64,000 bases of DNA, taken from the NCBI RefSeq assembly GCF_000750635.1, contig NZ_CCDM010000001.1:1302001-1366000 (forward strand). Reading direction: 5' to 3'. The DNA is from Oceanobacillus jeddahensis. Its GTDB lineage: Bacteria; Bacillota; Bacilli; Bacillales; Amphibacillaceae. How positions within the stretch are numbered: position 1 is the stretch's first letter; every line of letters starts with the position of its first letter. Below are positions 35,093 to 42,731 of the stretch, in pieces. The notes below the pieces were generated by a model. The model did no database searches and had not been told where the DNA came from. It was given only the letters and a program-made list of their open reading frames with translations. The position numbers and the translations under genes are program-made.

Positions 35093-36280
35093 ATGATTAC
35101 GATTAGGGATGTGAAAGTTTATGCTACAGCCCCTGATAATGTTAATTTAACAGTTGTAAAAATTTTAACCTCTGAGCCTGAATTATATGGCTATGGATGT
35201 GCCACATTTACTCAAAGACATGTAGCAGTTATTTCAATTATTAAAAATTACTTGAAACAATTTTTGGTCGGAAAAGATGTATCTCAAATTGAAGACATTT
35301 GGAATTCAACGATGACAAGTGGCTACTGGAGAAATGGTCCAGAATTTAATAATGCTTTATCAGGAATTGATATGGCGTTATGGGATATAAAAGGGAAAAT
35401 GGCGAAACTTCCTTTATTTCAACTACTGGGCGGCAAATGTAGGTTTGCCGTTCCATTATATTGTCACGCTGAAGGAGAAGATAATGAAAATTTAAGAGAC
35501 AATATCAATAAGATGCTTGAAAAAGGCTTTAAACATATACGATGTAAAGTAACTAAAGGCTCAGACACCAATAAATCCATTGATTCACGCACATCACAAA
35601 GTAATTTTCATCCTAAATCTTATATGAAATCGACAATAAACATGTTTGAATATCTCAGATCTTATTTTGGAGAGGATATTGAATTAATACATGATGTACA
35701 TGAAAGATTGGATCCAACAGATGCTGTAGGTTTTGCAAAGAAATTAGAGAGGTTTGACTTGTTCTATTTAGAAGATATTTTACCTCCGGAGCAAAAAGAT
35801 TGGCTGTATAGAATTAGACAGACTACAACTACACCACTGGCAATGGGAGAATTATTTAATAATCCAAGTGAGTGGGTACCGTTAATTTCCAAAAGGCTGA
35901 TAGATTTTATTAGAATACATATTACCCAAATCGGTGGTATAACTCCTGCCAAAAAAATAGTTTCTTTATGTGAAACTTTTGGTGTGAAGACAGCTTGGCA
36001 TGGTCCCATAGATTTATCACCTATAGGACATGCTGCTAATATTCATCTAGATATTAGTAGTATTAATTTTGGTATACAAGAATGGCAAAAAATAAGTGAA
36101 AAAACACGAGAAATTTTTCCTGGTACACCAGAGGTGAAAAATGGTTTGGCCTATCCTAACAATAAGCCTGGATTAGGAATCGAATTCAATGAAAAATTGG
36201 CTGAGACATATCCAACTTCTGTATCAATAGCTAACTGGACATCAACTAGACTACAAGATGGTACTTCTATAAAGCCGTAA
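35093..36280 (+). CDS. Enolase-superfamily dehydratase, mannonate dehydratase (ManD/RspA)-like
   Basis: 395 residues starting at ATG 35093. The barrel carries the ManD-type metal and base residues: Asp and His in IHDVHERLDP near residue 202, Glu in YLEDILPPEQ near 227, Glu in GELFNNPSEW near 255, and HGPIDLSPIGHAA near 304. Canonical ManD enzymes dehydrate D-mannonate to KDG; many relatives (RspA group) are slow or have unknown substrates. The loop after HIRCKVTKG differs from canonical ManD and lacks an obvious Arg-Tyr dyad, so activity on mannonate is doubtful. It is the last gene of the cluster. Confidence 0.8.
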   Translation: MITIRDVKVYATAPDNVNLTVVKILTSEPELYGYGCATFTQRHVAVISIIKNYLKQFLVGKDVSQIEDIWNSTMTSGYWRNGPEFNNALSGIDMALWDIKGKMAKLPLFQLLGGKCRFAVPLYCHAEGEDNENLRDNINKMLEKGFKHIRCKVTKGSDTNKSIDSRTSQSNFHPKSYMKSTINMFEYLRSYFGEDIELIHDVHERLDPTDAVGFAKKLERFDLFYLEDILPPEQKDWLYRIRQTTTTPLAMGELFNNPSEWVPLISKRLIDFIRIHITQIGGITPAKKIVSLCETFGVKTAWHGPIDLSPIGHAANIHLDISSINFGIQEWQKISEKTREIFPGTPEVKNGLAYPNNKPGLGIEFNEKLAETYPTSVSIANWTSTRLQDGTSIKP

Positions 36281-36361
36281 TTATCCAGTGGAAATTTTGA
36301 TTAATAATTCTTGAATTATTTATACTTCAAAGTGAAAATTAATATCGTTATTGCAGTGTAT

Positions 36362-36392
36362 ACCATCTGCCGCAATATCTGCGGCAGATGGT
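36362..36392. terminator. Strong hairpin after the 24-36 kb cluster
   Basis: A 13-bp perfect stem (36362-36374 with 36380-36392), loop ATATC, lies between the convergent enolase-family and DUF3006 genes. The T-run is poor on both strands, so efficiency as an intrinsic terminator is uncertain. Confidence 0.6.
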
Positions 36393-36441
36393 GATATGAG
36401 AGTATTGGAAGTTTATTGATAATACTGTAATAATAATACTA

Positions 36442-36708
36442 CTACTCCCGTCTTTTCAACCTGCTTCCTTTGTTCCTATCCAATAAAGCTTTGCGAAGAT
36501 TATTAGATTTCTGTCTGTTCTCCTGATCTGCTTCAGGATCAAGCGTGATTTTTGGATGCTTTCTTTCTTCCTGCTCCTCTATATTTACAGTTGATTTGAC
36601 AGTGCAATCTTCTGGGAGCTCACTGGCTGGAACAAGAATTTCTCGGTTTTCAGTTTCAATTAAAATAACAGCTGATTCTCCCTCGAAACGATCAATAATT
36701 CCCCTCAT
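36442..36708 (-). CDS. DUF3006-family small protein
   Basis: 88 residues. The N-terminal half, GIIDRFEGESAVILIETENREILVPASELPEDC, is the DUF3006 domain, a small beta-rich module of unknown function. The C-terminal third is basic and charged (NNLRKALLDRNKG). It lies 15 bp downstream of the metallo-beta-lactamase lipoprotein gene, an association often seen in Bacilli, which suggests a shared function. The start at ATG 36708 has no strong competing alternative. Confidence 0.75.
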   Translation of the reverse strand: MRGIIDRFEGESAVILIETENREILVPASELPEDCTVKSTVNIEEQEERKHPKITLDPEADQENRQKSNNLRKALLDRNKGSRLKRRE

Positions 36709-36723
36709 TGTTATCCAACTCCT

Positions 36724-37863
36724 TTAAAAGTCGCAAAGTAAGCTTTCCGATTCTATATCCGCTATTCTACTTGGACCTAAACCATTCATTTCTTCAAGCT
36801 CATCAAAATTATCAAATGGACGTTCATCTATTATTTGATTTGCTCGTTCATCGCCAATATGAATAATTTTTGTTAGTTCTTCTTTGGAAGCATGATTAAT
36901 GTCGATGCAGCTGGCTTCACTTGGTTCTTCATTATCTTCTTGAGAACTGTCTGAAGTATCTTGGTTTGTTTCTTCATCATCATCTGGTTTTGACACAGTA
37001 ATATCTTCACTCATGTCTGTTTCAATCGAATAAGATTCTCCATCTGTTGCTATCACAATTGTGCCATCGACATCTGTTCCATACCATTCTATATTTTCGT
37101 CATCTAATAATTTAATGACCTCTGAACTTGGATGATCATAGGAATTGTCTTCACCTGCACTGTAGATAGCAATCTGTGGTTGAACAGCATCTAAAAAAGC
37201 AGGATCAGTCGAAGTATTGGAACCATGATGTCCTAAATGTAAAAAGGTGCTCTCGAGAGAAGAAGTTTCTATCATTTCTTGTTCTTCCTTCACTCCTGCA
37301 TCTCCAGTCAAAACAAAAGAAACCTGATCATAAGCTAAACGGATACTAACTGATTCTTCATTTGCTTTCCCGGAAATTTCCTCAGGATACAATACTTCTA
37401 ATTCAACTGGGCCTAATTCATATTCTTCCCCGGTCCGTGGTTCATGATAACCAATATCCTGTGATAAGATCTTTTTCATAGCTGTTTGGTATGTATTCGA
37501 TGTACTTTCATTACCAGACATCCAAACTTCATCTACGGTAAAATGATCCAACACTTTGGAAAGCTGCCCAATATGATCGGCATCTGGATGACTGATAATA
37601 ACCAAATCAATCGCTGTGATACCTTCAGCTTCTAAATAAGGAATTACTTCATTCCCTTGCCAGTCTCCTGTATCAAAGAGGATAACTGTTTCTTCACCTT
37701 CCTCTTCTACCGTAAATAAAGTGGAATCCCCTTGTCCAACATCGATAAAATGTGCTTTAAAATCACCGTCTACTGCATCAGATTGAGCAGTAGCATTAGG
37801 ATCTGCGTTACAGCCTGTCAGTATAAATAACATGATTAAACTAAAATAAATCATTCGTTTCAA
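36724..37863 (-). CDS. ComEC-like metallo-beta-lactamase lipoprotein with helix-hairpin-helix domain
   Basis: 379 residues, TTG start at 37863 behind AAGGAGAA (ATG 37854 is an alternative). A lipobox LTGC follows a short signal peptide. The metallo-beta-lactamase domain shows FIDVGQGDSTLF, the HxDADH motif SHPDADHIGQ near residue 95, LTGDAG near 190 and LGHHGSNTST near 212, which matches the extracellular nuclease-like part of ComEC. An acidic linker (residues 290-315) leads to a ComEA-type helix-hairpin-helix pair (DINHASKEELTKIIHIG). It is probably a surface-anchored, DNA-binding nuclease or phosphodiesterase. The activity is inferred. Confidence 0.82.
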   Translation of the reverse strand: MKRMIYFSLIMLFILTGCNADPNATAQSDAVDGDFKAHFIDVGQGDSTLFTVEEEGEETVILFDTGDWQGNEVIPYLEAEGITAIDLVIISHPDADHIGQLSKVLDHFTVDEVWMSGNESTSNTYQTAMKKILSQDIGYHEPRTGEEYELGPVELEVLYPEEISGKANEESVSIRLAYDQVSFVLTGDAGVKEEQEMIETSSLESTFLHLGHHGSNTSTDPAFLDAVQPQIAIYSAGEDNSYDHPSSEVIKLLDDENIEWYGTDVDGTIVIATDGESYSIETDMSEDITVSKPDDDEETNQDTSDSSQEDNEEPSEASCIDINHASKEELTKIIHIGDERANQIIDERPFDNFDELEEMNGLGPSRIADIESESLLCDF

Positions 37864-37892
37864 AACTTCATTCTCCTTGTTTCTATTATTAT

Positions 37893-38684
37893 TTATTCAC
37901 CATAATATAAAGCGCCTATCGCACCAGCGTGACTGCCTTTTTCTAAGAAAGTCAGGTTATAGTCCAACATACTTTCAAAAGAAGCGATAACCTGCTTTAA
38001 AAGTGGATTGCCAGTTAATGCGCCGCCGATCATAACAATTTCTTTTGTACCTAAAGATTTTGCTGCCGCACTTGCTAGTAATACGATGGTTTCACCAATC
38101 AGCTGTGTTAATGCTGCCAGCTGGTCTTCAGTAGATACAGACGGATGGAGTTGATCTTTTCCAAAATTCGCTGCTGTCAAAGAAGCTTCAATAGGGGAGT
38201 GATTATACTGGTAAATATCTGAAACCATCAAATCACTTTTTGCCCGGTCTCCTTTAGAAGCTAGATCAACTAACGTATGATAATTCGATGTATTGGCAAT
38301 GATTGCCCCAAGACCAGTAAATAAGCCGCCTCCGACTCCTGTTCCAGATAAACGTTCTTTTTTATGAAAGAAAGAAGTACCAGTCCCGATATTTACTAAA
38401 AGATAATCTGTTTCAGGAAGTTTATTTTCTGTCATTAACAGGTATTTTGTTCCTTCTATGACGCATTCAAATTCCTTAAAGATAGAAATGGCCGCATTAT
38501 TGTCTTTTAGTGCTTCTGCTCTCCCACCTGTCACTTGAAGAGATGCCTCCGGAGCAAGTGACTTTAACCATTGAATCACCTCATCTATTTGGTTAGAAGG
38601 ATATGTTTTTAAACGAAGTCTTTTATTTTCCTCATACGCAATTTTTGTTAAAGAACCGCCCGCATCAATTCCAATTCGATTCAT
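37893..38684 (-). CDS. coaW: Type II pantothenate kinase
   Basis: 263 residues from ATG 38684 behind AAAGGAGG; the frame reaches upstream to 38741 without support. It is an ASKHA-fold kinase like staphylococcal CoaW. The phosphate-1 motif is IGIDAGGSLTKIAY at the start, TGGRAEAL is near residue 56, LLVNIGTGTSFF near 105 and GVGGGLFTGLGAII near 122. It phosphorylates pantothenate in coenzyme A synthesis. The staphylococcal-type enzyme is insensitive to CoA feedback, a property not testable here. The next upstream sequence has an operator-like palindrome. Confidence 0.9.
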   Translation of the reverse strand: MNRIGIDAGGSLTKIAYEENKRLRLKTYPSNQIDEVIQWLKSLAPEASLQVTGGRAEALKDNNAAISIFKEFECVIEGTKYLLMTENKLPETDYLLVNIGTGTSFFHKKERLSGTGVGGGLFTGLGAIIANTSNYHTLVDLASKGDRAKSDLMVSDIYQYNHSPIEASLTAANFGKDQLHPSVSTEDQLAALTQLIGETIVLLASAAAKSLGTKEIVMIGGALTGNPLLKQVIASFESMLDYNLTFLEKGSHAGAIGALYYGE

Positions 38685-38751
38685 AAAAAAATGACCTCCT
38701 TTGATAAGTGGAATGGTAAAAGCTTTGTTATATTGTACCATTTCAAATACT

Positions 38752-38765
38752 AGAACGCTCGTTCT
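38752..38765. promoter_or_regulatory. Operator-like palindrome upstream of coaW
   Basis: AGAACG-CT-CGTTCT is a 6-2-6 palindrome containing GAAC-N4-GTTC, the core of the Gram-positive LexA/DinR box, although flanking positions deviate. It sits where the -35 of the leftward coaW promoter should be (an extended -10, TGGTACAAT on that strand, lies just downstream). A TetR-type site is equally possible. Confidence 0.4.
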
Positions 38766-38846
38766 TATGCCGTGAGTTTTTTATTAAATATAGGAAATAT
38801 GTATGAAAAAATGTTTCCATATCTTCAATAAAAAGAAATTGAAACT

Positions 38847-38939
38847 TTTAAAACACTCATTCGTAATAGTATAATAAGAGTAGGGAAATAAAAAATAGAA
38901 TGCTTTTTGTTTTATTAAGTATTATTTTATCATGATAAA
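38847..38939 (+). promoter_or_regulatory. Promoter and palindrome upstream of xpaC-telA
   Basis: A -10 TATAAT at 38870-38875 has TTTAAA 17 bp upstream (38847-38852). Downstream, TTTATCATGATAAA at 38926-38939 is a perfect 14-bp palindrome in the leader, a possible operator. The regulator is unknown. Confidence 0.5.
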
Positions 38940-38957
38940 TCACATAGAGGTGAGAGT

Positions 38958-39581
38958 ATGAGAGCAATATTGCAATTTTTAATGCAAAGCTTTATTGGTG
39001 CTGTCAGTTTGACAGCTATATGGCTCATAAGCTTTTTTATATACGGACAGACTGTACTGTTAACAAGTCTTTTTGCTGCGATTGGCGGTGTATTGACTTA
39101 TGTGGCTGCAAAACAAATCATGGATTATCGCTTTGTTAAAAGACAAGGACTATCCAAAAAAGAATATAAATTTATTGATACCAATTTAAAAGAAGCAAGA
39201 GGCAAAATAACACGCATGCAAAAGGCCTTATTCAAAGTCCGCTCTTTCCAGCATGCGCGAGAGAATTTAACGATTATAAGAACGGCACAAAAAATATATA
39301 ACAACGCTAGAAAAGAACCAGCGCGATTTTATCAAGCAGAGAGTTTTTTCTATAATCACTTAGACTCGCTTGTTGAATTATCCGAACGCTATGCTTATCT
39401 TTCTAGTCAGCCTTCTCCGTCGATCGAAATGCAAAAATCGTTAAAAGAGACAAGGCAAACATTGAATGCCTTTAGCCGAACAATAAAAAAAGATTTGCAA
39501 GTAATGCTAAGGGATGATTTAGAAACGTTAGACTTTGAATTGGATGTAGCAAAGCAGACGCTACGAAGATCTAAAAAATAA
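38958..39581 (+). CDS. xpaC: XpaC-like membrane protein (5-bromo-4-chloroindolyl phosphate hydrolysis protein family)
   Basis: 207 residues starting ATG 38958 behind GAGGTGAG. Two N-terminal membrane helices (about 7-26 and 30-50) precede a long, charged helical cytosolic region, with YKFIDTNLKEARGKITRMQKAL-type sequence typical of XpaC. The biochemical role is not established despite the name. It is 13 bp upstream of the TelA-family gene, the usual partner in Bacilli, where the pair is linked to envelope stress or tellurite/toxic anion resistance. Confidence 0.8.
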   Translation: MRAILQFLMQSFIGAVSLTAIWLISFFIYGQTVLLTSLFAAIGGVLTYVAAKQIMDYRFVKRQGLSKKEYKFIDTNLKEARGKITRMQKALFKVRSFQHARENLTIIRTAQKIYNNARKEPARFYQAESFFYNHLDSLVELSERYAYLSSQPSPSIEMQKSLKETRQTLNAFSRTIKKDLQVMLRDDLETLDFELDVAKQTLRRSKK

Positions 39582-39594
39582 GGAGGATGTTTAC

Positions 39595-40758
39595 ATGACT
39601 GCAAAAGACCATTCTAATGATTCGATAAATGATTTATTAAATGATCCATTTGGTGAACGAACAGAAGTTTCTACGGATACTTCAGACCAAAATATTGAAA
39701 GTGCGGAGACACCAAGGCTCGTTGATAAGCTTTCGAGCGACCATCGAAAAAAAGCGGAGCAATTAGCGGTACAAATCGATACAACCAATCAACAGTCTCT
39801 CGTGAAATATGGGGTAGAAGCACAAGCGAAATTGCATCAGTTTTCCCATGAAATGCTAGAGCATGTCCAAAAACAAGACGTGAGTCAAATCGGTTCTATT
39901 TTGAATGAATTGATGAAAAAGCTGGAGGATATTGATCCTTCTGAATTGCAGGAAGAGAAAACAGGCTTTTTATCACGCCTGTTTGGAAAGCTCTCTAAAT
40001 CTGTGAATGAGGTTCTTTCGCGCTATCAAAAGACCAGTTCGCAGATTGACCGCATTAGTGTACGTTTAGATCGAAATAAAGATTTACTTTTATCAGACAA
40101 TGAAATGCTCGATAAATTATTTTCAACCAACCGTGATTACTATGATGCCTTAAATATTTACATTGCGGCTGGGGAATTAAAGGCAGAGGAAATTAATAAT
40201 GAGATTATCCCGCAGCTTCGCCAAAAAGCAGAAACAAGTGGAAGCCAGATGGATGTTCAGGAAGTAAATGATATGCTTCAATTTGTAGACCGTCTTGAGA
40301 AACGGACGCACGATCTCCGATTAAGCCGGCAAATTACGATGCAAAGTGCGCCGCAAATTCGCCTTATCCAAAATACGAATCAGGCACTAGTTGAAAAAAT
40401 TCAATCCTCTGTTTTAACAGCTATTCCATTATGGAAAAATCAAGTAGCTATTGCGTTAACTCTACTAAGACAGCGGCATGCGATGGAAGCACAAAAGCAG
40501 GTATCACAAACGACGAATGATTTATTGCTTAAAAATGCAGATATGCTGAAAGAAAATACGGTGGAAACAGCAAAAGAAAATGAACGCGGTCTTGTGGATA
40601 TTGATACGTTGAAACAGACACAGGAAAAATTAATGTCTACGATTGAAGAAACACTGCAAATTCAATCAGATGGGCGTAAGAAGCGTAATGATGCAGAAAA
40701 AGAGCTAATTAGTATGGAAGAAGAATTAAAAAATAAAATGCTCGAGTTTAAAGAATAA
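39595..40758 (+). CDS. telA: TelA-family toxic anion resistance protein
   Basis: 387 residues, soluble and almost entirely alpha-helical, starting ATG 39595 behind AAGGAGG. TelA signatures include FLSRLFGKLSKSVNEVLSRYQKTSSQIDRI near residues 123-150, IYIAAGELKAEE near 188 and the central LRQRHAMEAQKQVSQTTNDLLLKNA near 290. The family is associated with resistance to tellurite and membrane stress, but the mechanism is unknown. It ends at a strong terminator. Confidence 0.88.
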   Translation: MTAKDHSNDSINDLLNDPFGERTEVSTDTSDQNIESAETPRLVDKLSSDHRKKAEQLAVQIDTTNQQSLVKYGVEAQAKLHQFSHEMLEHVQKQDVSQIGSILNELMKKLEDIDPSELQEEKTGFLSRLFGKLSKSVNEVLSRYQKTSSQIDRISVRLDRNKDLLLSDNEMLDKLFSTNRDYYDALNIYIAAGELKAEEINNEIIPQLRQKAETSGSQMDVQEVNDMLQFVDRLEKRTHDLRLSRQITMQSAPQIRLIQNTNQALVEKIQSSVLTAIPLWKNQVAIALTLLRQRHAMEAQKQVSQTTNDLLLKNADMLKENTVETAKENERGLVDIDTLKQTQEKLMSTIEETLQIQSDGRKKRNDAEKELISMEEELKNKMLEFKE

Positions 40759-40760
40759 AT

Positions 40761-40802
40761 AAGAAAAAACCAGGTGTATAGGATGCGCCTGGTTTTTTCT
40801 TA
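40761..40802 (+). terminator. Terminator after telA
   Basis: AAAAAACCAGGTG pairs with CGCCTGGTTTTTT around a short loop and ends in a T-run at 40793-40798. It closes the xpaC-telA operon. Confidence 0.9.
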
Positions 40803-40997
40803 TAGCACGGTACGATAGGAAGGAACTTCTTTGCTTCGCATCAAGCGCGGACAGCCGCTATCATGAAAATATTGCTTCCTATTATGAACATTCTCCATCG
40901 TACTGTTTATTTTAATTTAAAGAAAATCCTGACAAGAAACTAAGAGATCAATCTTTTTCCACTGGATTTCCTCATCAAATGACAGTTTGATTTCCGA

Positions 40998-41052
40998 TTG
41001 ACACCTTACAGTCAATCACTTACTATTATTACTATGTAGACCGATTGGTTTA
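40998..41052 (+). promoter_or_regulatory. Promoter with overlapping TetR-type operator
   Basis: A consensus -35 TTGACA (40998-41003) and -10 TACTAT (41021-41026) are spaced by 17 bp. Eleven bases further, TAGACCGATTGGTTTA (41037-41052) is an imperfect palindrome at the start point, like sites bound by LmrA/YxaF-type TetR repressors. This suggests autoregulation of the next gene. The rest of the 40803-41131 gap shows nothing else. Confidence 0.65.
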
Positions 41053-41131
41053 ATTTTGCTGTAAGCTATAAATTCTACATGGTAGCACAAGCTAGATGAA
41101 AGCTTTCTGAAAAGGTGGATGTTTCTGTTCA

Positions 41132-41707
41132 ATGAGGAAGAATACGAAAGAGGAAATCATTCAAGCAACAGCTCTGTTAATACAGGAAAAAGGCTATGTT
41201 GGAACTGGACTGAAAGAAATTATAGAACAAAGCGGTGCGCCCCGTGGTTCCATTTATTATCATTTTCCAGATGGGAAAGAGCAAATAGCGCTGGAAGCAG
41301 TTAAGTGGACAAAAGAGGCAGTCATATTGTTTATTCAGGAAGAGCTTACCAAGCACGATGATGCTCTGACAGCAATTCAAGCATTTGTGTTAGACAGTGC
41401 GGATCGTTTTGAAGAAAACCGTTATTTTGTCGGGGTCCCTATTTCTGCACTTATTTTAGAAACCTCTTCAACGAGTGAAAAGTTGCGGAAATCTTGTGAA
41501 GAAGCTTTTGAAGCATGGTCTCAGGAATTTATGAAAAAACTTCAAGCAAACGGTTACGAGACAGAGACAGCACAAAAACTGGGTACTTTAATAAATACAA
41601 TGATTCAAGGAGCACTAGTCACAGCTTTGGCAAGTAAACATGCCGCATCATTGCGAACCATTGCAGAGGTTCTGCCACTCATTTTCATTCAGCCAGAGCA
41701 GCAATAA
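41132..41707 (+). CDS. TetR-family transcriptional regulator (LmrA/YxaF-like)
   Basis: 191 residues. The N-terminal helix-turn-helix includes EEIIQATALLIQEKGYVGTGLKEII, and the recognition helix region APRGSIYYHFPDGKEQIALEAV is characteristic of the LmrA/YxaF subgroup, whose members repress drug-efflux or quercetinase genes. The ligand domain is less conserved. It starts at ATG 41132 with AAGGTGG rather far upstream. It lies 51 bp before the purine nucleoside phosphorylase gene, but an efflux-type target in this window is not obvious. The MFS gene at 44037 is a weak candidate. Confidence 0.85.
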   Translation: MRKNTKEEIIQATALLIQEKGYVGTGLKEIIEQSGAPRGSIYYHFPDGKEQIALEAVKWTKEAVILFIQEELTKHDDALTAIQAFVLDSADRFEENRYFVGVPISALILETSSTSEKLRKSCEEAFEAWSQEFMKKLQANGYETETAQKLGTLINTMIQGALVTALASKHAASLRTIAEVLPLIFIQPEQQ

Positions 41708-41758
41708 AGTAACTGCGAGGTTGTTAACTATTACATCCATTTTAAGGAGGAATTTTTA

Positions 41759-42577
41759 ATGCATCAAACACATGAAATTAAAGAAGCAAGTGAATTTATT
41801 CAAGGGAAAACAGATACGGTTCCAGAAATTGGTTTGATTCTCGGTTCCGGATTAGGCGGCTTGGCAGATGAGTTAGAAGACGCAGTTGTCATTCCGTATG
41901 AAGAAATTCCTTATTTCTCAAAATCAGCTGCTGTTGGACATGCTAACCAGCTTGTTATCGGGACGTTAAAAGGAAAACGTATTGTAGCTATGAAGGGACG
42001 TTATCATTATTATGAGGGATATTCACTGGATGAAGTAACTTTCCCGGTATGTGTGATTCAAGCTTTGGGCGCAGATAAACTAATTATTACCAATGCCTGC
42101 GGTGCAATAAATACAGGTTTTAACCCAGGAGATTTAATGCTGATTACCGATCATATTAACCTGACTGGAACCAATCCATTAATTGGACCAAATAATGATG
42201 ATTTGGGAACACGTTTCCCAGATGCTTCGGAAGTGTATAATCGTGAGCTTCGTGATTTGGCAAAAGACATTGCGAAGGAGAACGATATTACTTTACGGGA
42301 AGGTGTATATAGCTGGTGGACTGGCCCCGTTTATGAAACACCAGCAGAAATTCGTATGATCCGGACTCTTGGAGGAGATGCAGTCGGCATGTCAACCGTC
42401 CCTGAAGCACTCGTTGCGGTACATGGCGGGTTAAAAGTACTTGGTGTTTCCTGTTTAACTAATATGGCATGCGGCATTTTGGATCAGCCGCTCAGTCATG
42501 ATGAAGTAATTGAAGTTGCAGCACAATCACGCAGCAAGTTTGTGAATCTTATTGAAGAAGTAATTCATCAAATGTAA
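41759..42577 (+). CDS. punA: Purine nucleoside phosphorylase (PNP class I, trimeric type)
   Basis: 272 residues starting ATG 41759 behind AAGGAGG. Family signatures are LILGSGLGGLADEL near residue 28, the phosphate and substrate residues in MKGRYHYYEGYS near 78, ITNACGAINTGF near 108, TGPVYETPAEIRMIRTLGGDAVGMSTVPE near 185-215, and the NMACG loop near 238. It cleaves guanosine/inosine with phosphate to the base and ribose 1-phosphate. It forms a nucleoside salvage pair with the NupC transporter downstream. Confidence 0.95.
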   Translation: MHQTHEIKEASEFIQGKTDTVPEIGLILGSGLGGLADELEDAVVIPYEEIPYFSKSAAVGHANQLVIGTLKGKRIVAMKGRYHYYEGYSLDEVTFPVCVIQALGADKLIITNACGAINTGFNPGDLMLITDHINLTGTNPLIGPNNDDLGTRFPDASEVYNRELRDLAKDIAKENDITLREGVYSWWTGPVYETPAEIRMIRTLGGDAVGMSTVPEALVAVHGGLKVLGVSCLTNMACGILDQPLSHDEVIEVAAQSRSKFVNLIEEVIHQM

Positions 42578-42632
42578 GTAAGTTATGACAAGGAGAATGT
42601 ATGTAAAATCAAAATATAGAACTGGCAATAAC

Positions 42633-42670
42633 AGATTAACTCTCATTTTAAGTAAAGTGGGGGTTAATCT
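42633..42670 (+). promoter_or_regulatory. Long G-U-rich RNA hairpin between punA and nupC
   Basis: Read as RNA on the plus strand, 42633-42649 and 42654-42670 form a continuous 17-bp stem including four G-U pairs, with a 4-nt loop. As DNA the arms are only partly complementary, so this is specific to the plus-strand transcript. The following T-richness is weak; it may be a terminator or an attenuator for nupC. Confidence 0.55.
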
Positions 42671-42731
42671 CTATTATATAAAAGAAATAAATTCAATCAT
42701 CTAACTAGACAAACAATAAAGAGGTGTATCG

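Noticed and set aside
35093-36280. Link of the ManD-like gene to the KDG operon at 6-14 kb
   Set aside because: The product of a true ManD would be KDG, but this gene belongs to a separate operon 22 kb away with different composition and lacks an obvious ManD dyad, so the link is not supported.
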